This document shows, one piece after another, positions 5,587 to 9,166 of a stretch of DNA of 9,166 nt. The number at the start of each line of letters is the position of its first letter. Positions within the stretch are counted from its first letter, which is position 1. Origin of the DNA: Desulfobacteraceae bacterium (GTDB lineage: Bacteria > Desulfobacterota > Desulfobacteria > Desulfobacterales > Desulfatirhabdiaceae); NCBI GenBank assembly GCA_027325475.1, contig DAIEFO010000072.1, positions 1-9,166 on the forward strand, read 5' to 3'. The position numbers were made by a program, and so were the translations under genes. Below the pieces are notes generated by a model, which was given only the letters and a program-made list of their open reading frames with translations, searched no databases and was not told the DNA's origin.

Positions 5587-6445
5587 TATCTTCAAAAAAC
5601 TGGATACCATTTCAGATTCCGGCGCCGCTTTATGCCCCTATTTATTTCCAGAAATAATGAAACATGCAGTAACAGCGAGCGAAAAAGTTTCTGAAACGCC
5701 GGACAGTTCTTTTCAGCGTATTTTTCTCAGCTCCGAAGCGGTTCAGAAATCCTTCAAAAGCGATTATACAATTGATTTGCAGGCCCAACCGGAACCTGAG
5801 AATACACAGGAAGCCTGCCAGAAAATCATCGATGAGATGACGCAGGCCAATCAGCAAAAGGAAGCGGATGCCTACCAGCGGGGAATACAGGAAGGGCAGG
5901 AAACCGGATATGCCAAAGGGCAGAAAGAAGGATATGCCGCAGGACAAAACGAAGGATATGCCAAGGGATATGAAACCGGAGCAGCCGAAAGCCTGAAAAG
6001 CATCGAGTCGGCATTGCACATGCTGCAAACCGCTGTGAAGGACTTCCATGATCTTCAGAAAAAAATCGAATTGCAGGCTGAAAAGGAAATCGTCACGTTA
6101 TCCCTTGCCATCGCCCGGAAAATCATTCTTCAGGAACCCTCCATAAATCCTGAAATGATTGTTCGAACCGTCCAGAATGCTCTGACGGCCGTGACCGTAC
6201 ATCCGCCGCTTTCGATCCGGATTCATCCTTCAGACGCCGGTCATATTTCGGAACATCGTGCTCAATTGCCCGTTGAAGGCGAGGTTTCCTTTATTGCAGA
6301 CGCCGCGATCACTCCGGGGGGCTGTGTAATCGAAGGCGCTTCCGGTGATATTGATGATAGAATCGAAACGCAGATTCAGATCATTGAGGAGACATTTGCC
6401 CCAAGGCTGGAAAAAATCGATAAGGAGCTTGCAGAACCTGTATGA
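5579..6445 (+). CDS. fliH: Flagellar assembly protein FliH (export ATPase regulator)
   Basis: FliH binds and restrains the export ATPase FliI and links it to the C ring. From the TTG start the protein has 288 residues. After a poorly conserved N-terminus, residues 102-134 form an uninterrupted GxxxG run, the hallmark helix of FliH. It is followed by a coiled-coil segment (about 136-170) and the C-terminal FliH/HrpE-like domain with AEKEIVTLSLAIARKIILQE (167-186) and ITPGGCVIEGASGDIDDRIETQ (244-265). The gene overlaps the end of fliG by 8 bases and overlaps fliI by 4 (ATGA), consistent with coupled production of the export complex. An alternative start at ATG 5657 would remove 26 residues but has no ribosome binding site. 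Confidence 0.92.
   Translation: MHDIFKKLDTISDSGAALCPYLFPEIMKHAVTASEKVSETPDSSFQRIFLSSEAVQKSFKSDYTIDLQAQPEPENTQEACQKIIDEMTQANQQKEADAYQRGIQEGQETGYAKGQKEGYAAGQNEGYAKGYETGAAESLKSIESALHMLQTAVKDFHDLQKKIELQAEKEIVTLSLAIARKIILQEPSINPEMIVRTVQNALTAVTVHPPLSIRIHPSDAGHISEHRAQLPVEGEVSFIADAAITPGGCVIEGASGDIDDRIETQIQIIEETFAPRLEKIDKELAEPV
5882..5980 (+). repeat. GxxxG-coding repeat within fliH, with 24-base tandem periodicity
   Basis: Glycines occur at FliH residues 102, 106, 110, 114, 118, 122, 126, 130 and 134, an unbroken period of four. Within this, GGATATGCC recurs at 5906, 5930 and 5954, giving an 8-residue unit GYAxGQxE repeated about three times. This suggests growth of the helix by tandem duplication. 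GxxxG runs in FliH are known and vary in length between species. Confidence 0.85.
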
Positions 6446-7764
6446 CCGTATTATCCGGCTTGCAATATTATCATGGCCTTCTGGATCAGGTCGATCTCAC
6501 AACCGCCACCGGCAAGGTAACGCGAGTGGTGGGTCTGGTTACCGAATCGCTGGGACCGGCGTCCTACCTGGGAAGTGTCTGTGATATTTATCCTCCGGGA
6601 ACAAACCGGAAAATCAGCGCGGAAGTACTGGGATTCAGGGACAATGCGGTATTGATGATGCCGCTGGAAGATATTCGAGGTATCAGCCCGGGAAGCCGGG
6701 TCGTCGCGGGAAAACAGAAAGCTAGTATTCCGGTCGGTGACGCCCTTCTGGGAAGGGTCGTTGACGGCATCGGAAATCCCATTGATGGCAAGGGGCCGAT
6801 TCTTTGCCATCATGAATATCCAATCTATGCAGAGCCGATGAATCCTCTTGAACGAAACCGTATCCAAAGACCCTTGGACCTGGGCATCCGGGCTATCAAT
6901 GGCCTTCTGACCGTGGGCTGCGGACAGCGCGTGGGAATATTCGCCGGATCAGGAGTTGGTAAAAGCGTCTTGCTGGGGATGATCGCCCGCAGAACCGCCG
7001 CAGATGTCAATGTCATTGCGCTCATCGGCGAACGCGGCAGGGAAGTGAATGAATTTATTCAAAGAGAACTCGGCGAGGAGGGCCTGAAACGCTCCGTTCT
7101 GGTGGTGGCCACATCCGATCATCTTCCGCTGATCCGTCTGAGGGCGGCATTTATCGCCACCACCATCGCTGAATATTTCAGAGATCAGGGGCTGCAGGTC
7201 AATCTGATGATGGATTCCGTTACCCGGTTTGCAATGGCCCAGCGTGAAATCGGCCTGGCACTGGGAGAGCCACCGACATCGAAGGGCTACACACCGTCCG
7301 TATTCACCCTGCTGCCCAAGCTCCTGGAACGCGCAGGCACATCATCGAACGATGGTACAATTACAGGACTTTATACGGTTCTGGTCGAAGGCGATGACAT
7401 GAACGAACCCGTCGCGGACGCCGTTCGCTCCATTCTGGACGGACATATCGTTCTCACACGGGATCTGGCCATTCAGAACCACTATCCGGCCATTGACATC
7501 CTGCGGAGTATCAGCAGGGTCATGAGCGACATCGCATCTCCCGAACACAAGAAAGCCGCCGGCGCCTTCAAGTCGCTGCTGGCGACATACCGAAAAGCGG
7601 AAGATCTGATCAATATCGGTGCTTACGTTCCCGGCAGCAATCCAAAAATTGACCATGCTATCAGTATGATAGACAGCATCACCCGATATCTCCAGCAGGG
7701 AATCGAAGATAGAGCCAATTTTGAGGAAAGCGTTCAGCACCTGGAAACCATGTTTAAATCCTGA
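6442..7764 (+). CDS. fliI: Flagellum-specific export ATPase FliI
   Basis: FliI is the hexameric ATPase that unloads chaperone-substrate complexes at the flagellar type III export gate, and is related to the F1 beta subunit. The 440 residues have the family's usual length. Walker A is AGSGVGKS (168-175), GERGREV (196-202) carries the catalytic-glutamate region, and Walker B is LMMDS (255-259). The type III ATPase signature YTVLVEGDDMNEPVAD lies at 311-326. The N-terminal barrel region (about 18-95) and C-terminal helical domain (about 355-440) are both present. The ATG overlaps the fliH stop (ATGA); the nearest Shine-Dalgarno (AAGGAG, 6422-6427) is 14 bases upstream, so translation is probably coupled to fliH. 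All key catalytic residues appear intact. Confidence 0.97.
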   Translation: MTVLSGLQYYHGLLDQVDLTTATGKVTRVVGLVTESLGPASYLGSVCDIYPPGTNRKISAEVLGFRDNAVLMMPLEDIRGISPGSRVVAGKQKASIPVGDALLGRVVDGIGNPIDGKGPILCHHEYPIYAEPMNPLERNRIQRPLDLGIRAINGLLTVGCGQRVGIFAGSGVGKSVLLGMIARRTAADVNVIALIGERGREVNEFIQRELGEEGLKRSVLVVATSDHLPLIRLRAAFIATTIAEYFRDQGLQVNLMMDSVTRFAMAQREIGLALGEPPTSKGYTPSVFTLLPKLLERAGTSSNDGTITGLYTVLVEGDDMNEPVADAVRSILDGHIVLTRDLAIQNHYPAIDILRSISRVMSDIASPEHKKAAGAFKSLLATYRKAEDLINIGAYVPGSNPKIDHAISMIDSITRYLQQGIEDRANFEESVQHLETMFKS

Positions 7765-7796
7765 CCGTTCAGCACGCATTCAAAGGAAATCATATC

Positions 7797-8243
7797 ATGG
7801 CCGCATTCAAGTTTTCACTGGAAGCGTTGTTAAATCATCGGCTGCACCATGAGGAAGTCATTCAGAAAGAACTGGCGGCCTGTGAGTGCAAGGTTCGGGA
7901 AGAAAAATCCGTTTTGCGCCAAATGCAGCATGACAAGAATCGCACCATCCAGGAATTCAATCACAAACAGCTTCAGGGACTCTGTATTTCAGAACACATC
8001 GTTTATGATCGCTTCTTCGAATGTCTGACACAAAAAATAGCAATTCAGCATGAAAAGGTGGCGGAATTCGAAACACAGTATGCTCAAAAACGTGATGAAC
8101 TCATTGAAGCCGTTAAAAAACGGAAAACCATTGAAAAGCTCAGAGAAAAGAAACTGGCGCTGTTTACCGGAAACATCATGAGACTCAACCAGGAATTTCT
8201 GGATGAGGTCGCCATCAGCCGGTTTAACAAAAAACCCTATTAA
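7797..8243 (+). CDS. fliJ: Flagellar export chaperone/stalk protein FliJ
   Basis: FliJ is the small coiled-coil protein that enters the FliI hexamer like the F1 gamma subunit and recycles chaperones. The 148 residues are the usual length. It starts FKFSLEALLNHRLHHEE (4-20), the FliJ N-terminal pattern, continues as charged heptad-rich helix, and ends with RKTIEKLREKKL followed by NQEFLDEVAISRF, which matches the conserved C-terminal FliJ segment. AAGGAA lies about 10 bases before the ATG. It is 32 bases downstream of fliI; no terminator is seen in that gap. Sequence conservation in this family is low, so the call rests on these motifs and on position. Confidence 0.92.
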   Translation: MAAFKFSLEALLNHRLHHEEVIQKELAACECKVREEKSVLRQMQHDKNRTIQEFNHKQLQGLCISEHIVYDRFFECLTQKIAIQHEKVAEFETQYAQKRDELIEAVKKRKTIEKLREKKLALFTGNIMRLNQEFLDEVAISRFNKKPY

Positions 8244-8260
8244 TTATGAGGCCATCAATC

Positions 8261-9166
8261 ATGATGAACAATATCATTGCCGCAATCACAACGGGCGATA
8301 TTTCCGGGTCCGGTAAATCCCAGACAGTGAAGGAAGGACAGGGAAGCGGGACGTCTTTGTCCGCGGACGCCTCGGGCTCTCAGTCTGATAATTTCGGGTC
8401 GATGCTCTCCCTGATAGGCACCATTGTTTCAGGAGCAGATAATTCATCCGCAACAGGCTCGACACCCACGCCTGCGTCATCGAAACAGGAGATATCATCT
8501 AAACGCAACGCATCCGACGATTCGCAGTTGATGTCCATCATGGCTGGTCTAATGGGCGTCATCACGCCGCAGCAGGCAATAACCCAGAAGGCATCTTTTC
8601 AGCAGACCGCCGGTATGGACTGCGCCGCCGAAACACCGTCTGACAAGGGCGCAACTCCGGTGACAGCTTCGTCTCAGCCACTTTCTGACACGACCAGCTC
8701 CGCAACCAGCGCCACTGCCGCCGCCGCAATGTTGCCCGGCGCGGATAAACTCGGCATCCCGGTGACAGCTTCATCTCAGCCACTTCCTGACACGACCAGC
8801 TCCGCAACCAGCGCCACTGCCGCCGCCGCAATCACCACTGACGGGAATACCGCCGTCACGGCTCCTGCTGAACCTTCTGATGACAGCATAACGCATTTAC
8901 CAACAGCAGCACATACGGCCACATCTGGAAAAACAGCCTCCTCCGGATCACTTCAGGCAGCGATGGGCCCGAACGCACAAAACACCGGAAACCCTGCTTC
9001 ACAGAGCATCATACAGTCCGCTGCCGCTGTACCCGCTGAGCGAAGACGATCTGGCCGGGCACCCCGGCGCGCACGCGGCCACCGGCGGCCACCCCACCCT
9101 GCTTGCCGCCTTCCTGCGCGGCACGCCCGCCGACCGCTCGCTGGACGCGCACCTGACCCACCTGGG
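8261..9166 (+). CDS. fliK: Flagellar hook-length control protein FliK, N-terminal part (open to right edge)
   Basis: FliK is secreted during hook growth and measures hook length; it follows fliJ in many flagellar operons. The frame is open from 8246 to the window edge. I prefer the ATG at 8261 because GAGG (8248-8251) sits 9 bases upstream, whereas the ATG at 8246 has no ribosome binding site. About 252 residues to position 9017 are rich in Ser, Thr, Ala, Pro and Gln with no predicted fold, as expected for the disordered ruler region of FliK. They include an internal duplication (residues 128-157 and 162-191). The conserved C-terminal Flg_hook domain is not in the window, so the call depends on position and composition. 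After about 9018 the same frame becomes Arg/Pro-rich (RRRSGRAPRRARG), which I believe is foreign DNA read out of frame, so the true C-terminus is missing. Confidence 0.72.
   Translation, partial: MMNNIIAAITTGDISGSGKSQTVKEGQGSGTSLSADASGSQSDNFGSMLSLIGTIVSGADNSSATGSTPTPASSKQEISSKRNASDDSQLMSIMAGLMGVITPQQAITQKASFQQTAGMDCAAETPSDKGATPVTASSQPLSDTTSSATSATAAAAMLPGADKLGIPVTASSQPLPDTTSSATSATAAAAITTDGNTAVTAPAEPSDDSITHLPTAAHTATSGKTASSGSLQAAMGPNAQNTGNPASQSIIQSAAAVPAERRRSGRAPRRARGHRRPPHPACRLPARHARRPLAGRAPDPPG
8642..8832 (+). repeat. Tandem duplication within fliK (period 102 bases)
   Basis: Positions 8657-8730 and 8759-8832 are 74-base direct repeats that differ at only two bases: TCG to TCA (silent) and TCT to CCT (Ser to Pro). 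Similarity extends leftwards to GACAAG/GATAAA at 8642 and 8744. Each unit encodes PVTASSQPL followed by DTTSSATSATAAAA. The 102-base period equals 34 codons, so the frame is kept. The near-identity points to a recent event. Confidence 0.92.
9018..9166 (+). other. High-GC coding fragment of foreign origin (probable chimeric junction)
   Basis: GC content rises to about 80% over 9061-9166, compared with about 48% over 8881-8940. A frame different from fliK, with codons starting at 9018, reads PLPLYPLSEDDLAGHPGAHA, then ATGGHPTLLAAFLRGTPADR and SLDAHLTHLG. Nearly every codon in it ends in G or C, the signature of a real gene from a high-GC genome. The phrase ATGGHPTLL resembles the region after the nucleotide-binding core of STAND-type ATPases or large regulators, but 49 residues are too few to name it. 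The fragment has no start in the window, so it is an internal piece of a gene joined to fliK. Confidence 0.6.

Noticed and set aside
6010..6023. GG-N10-GC spacing resembling a sigma-54 promoter inside fliH
   Set aside because: The -12 block is ATGC instead of TTGC and the -24 block also deviates; it lies in mid-gene coding sequence, where such spacing arises by chance.
7257..7270. TGGCAC followed by GC at sigma-54 spacing inside fliI
   Set aside because: The -24 part is good, but the -12 block (GAGC) is poor and the bases encode conserved FliI residues (ALGEPP).
8562..8831. Minus-strand frame containing repeated RRRQWRWLRSWSCQ segments
   Set aside because: The protein repeat is only the antisense reading of the fliK tandem duplication; fliK in the plus frame explains it.

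Overview
This window is most likely from a Gram-negative, peritrichous or polar flagellate of the Desulfobacterota (Desulfobacterales-like sulfate reducers). The inference rests on gene order, a sigma-54-type promoter in front of the flagellar genes, the style of the proteins, and dispersed palindromic repeats of a kind I associate with that group; no marker gene fixes the taxonomy. GC content is moderate (roughly half) except for the last ~150 bases.

Layout. Positions 1-360 (minus strand) hold the N-terminal part of a class I SAM-dependent methyltransferase that runs off the left edge. Positions 462-1136 (minus) encode a conserved-looking but uncharacterised protein with an N-terminal Rossmann nucleotide-binding motif and several cysteines. 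The 419-base divergent intergenic region (1137-1555) contains a palindromic repeat element (1197-1320), a candidate FleQ-type enhancer site (1386-1399) and a well-matched sigma-54 promoter (1499-1515). From 1556 onward one long plus-strand operon encodes early flagellar parts in the order flgB, flgC, fliE, fliF, fliG, fliH, fliI, fliJ and the start of fliK. Gaps are 1-45 bases or overlaps, except between fliF and fliG, where a degraded second copy of the repeat element sits (4397-4474).

How the genes work together. FliF forms the MS ring in the inner membrane and FliG is the rotor/torque protein bound beneath it. FliE and the proximal rod proteins FlgB and FlgC build the rod out of the MS ring. 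FliH, FliI and FliJ are the soluble ATPase complex of the flagellar type III export apparatus. FliK is the hook-length ruler. The promoter architecture suggests RpoN-dependent expression driven by an enhancer-binding regulator encoded elsewhere.

I found no undescribed multi-gene system. The points that deserve a second look are: the repeat element that entered the operon and appears to supply the fliF stop codon; a FliG whose N-domain end is replaced by an acidic linker; a perfect nine-glycine GxxxG run in FliH; a recent internal duplication in fliK; and an abrupt switch near position 9018 to ~80% GC DNA that codes in another frame, which looks like an assembly chimera or a recombination junction.
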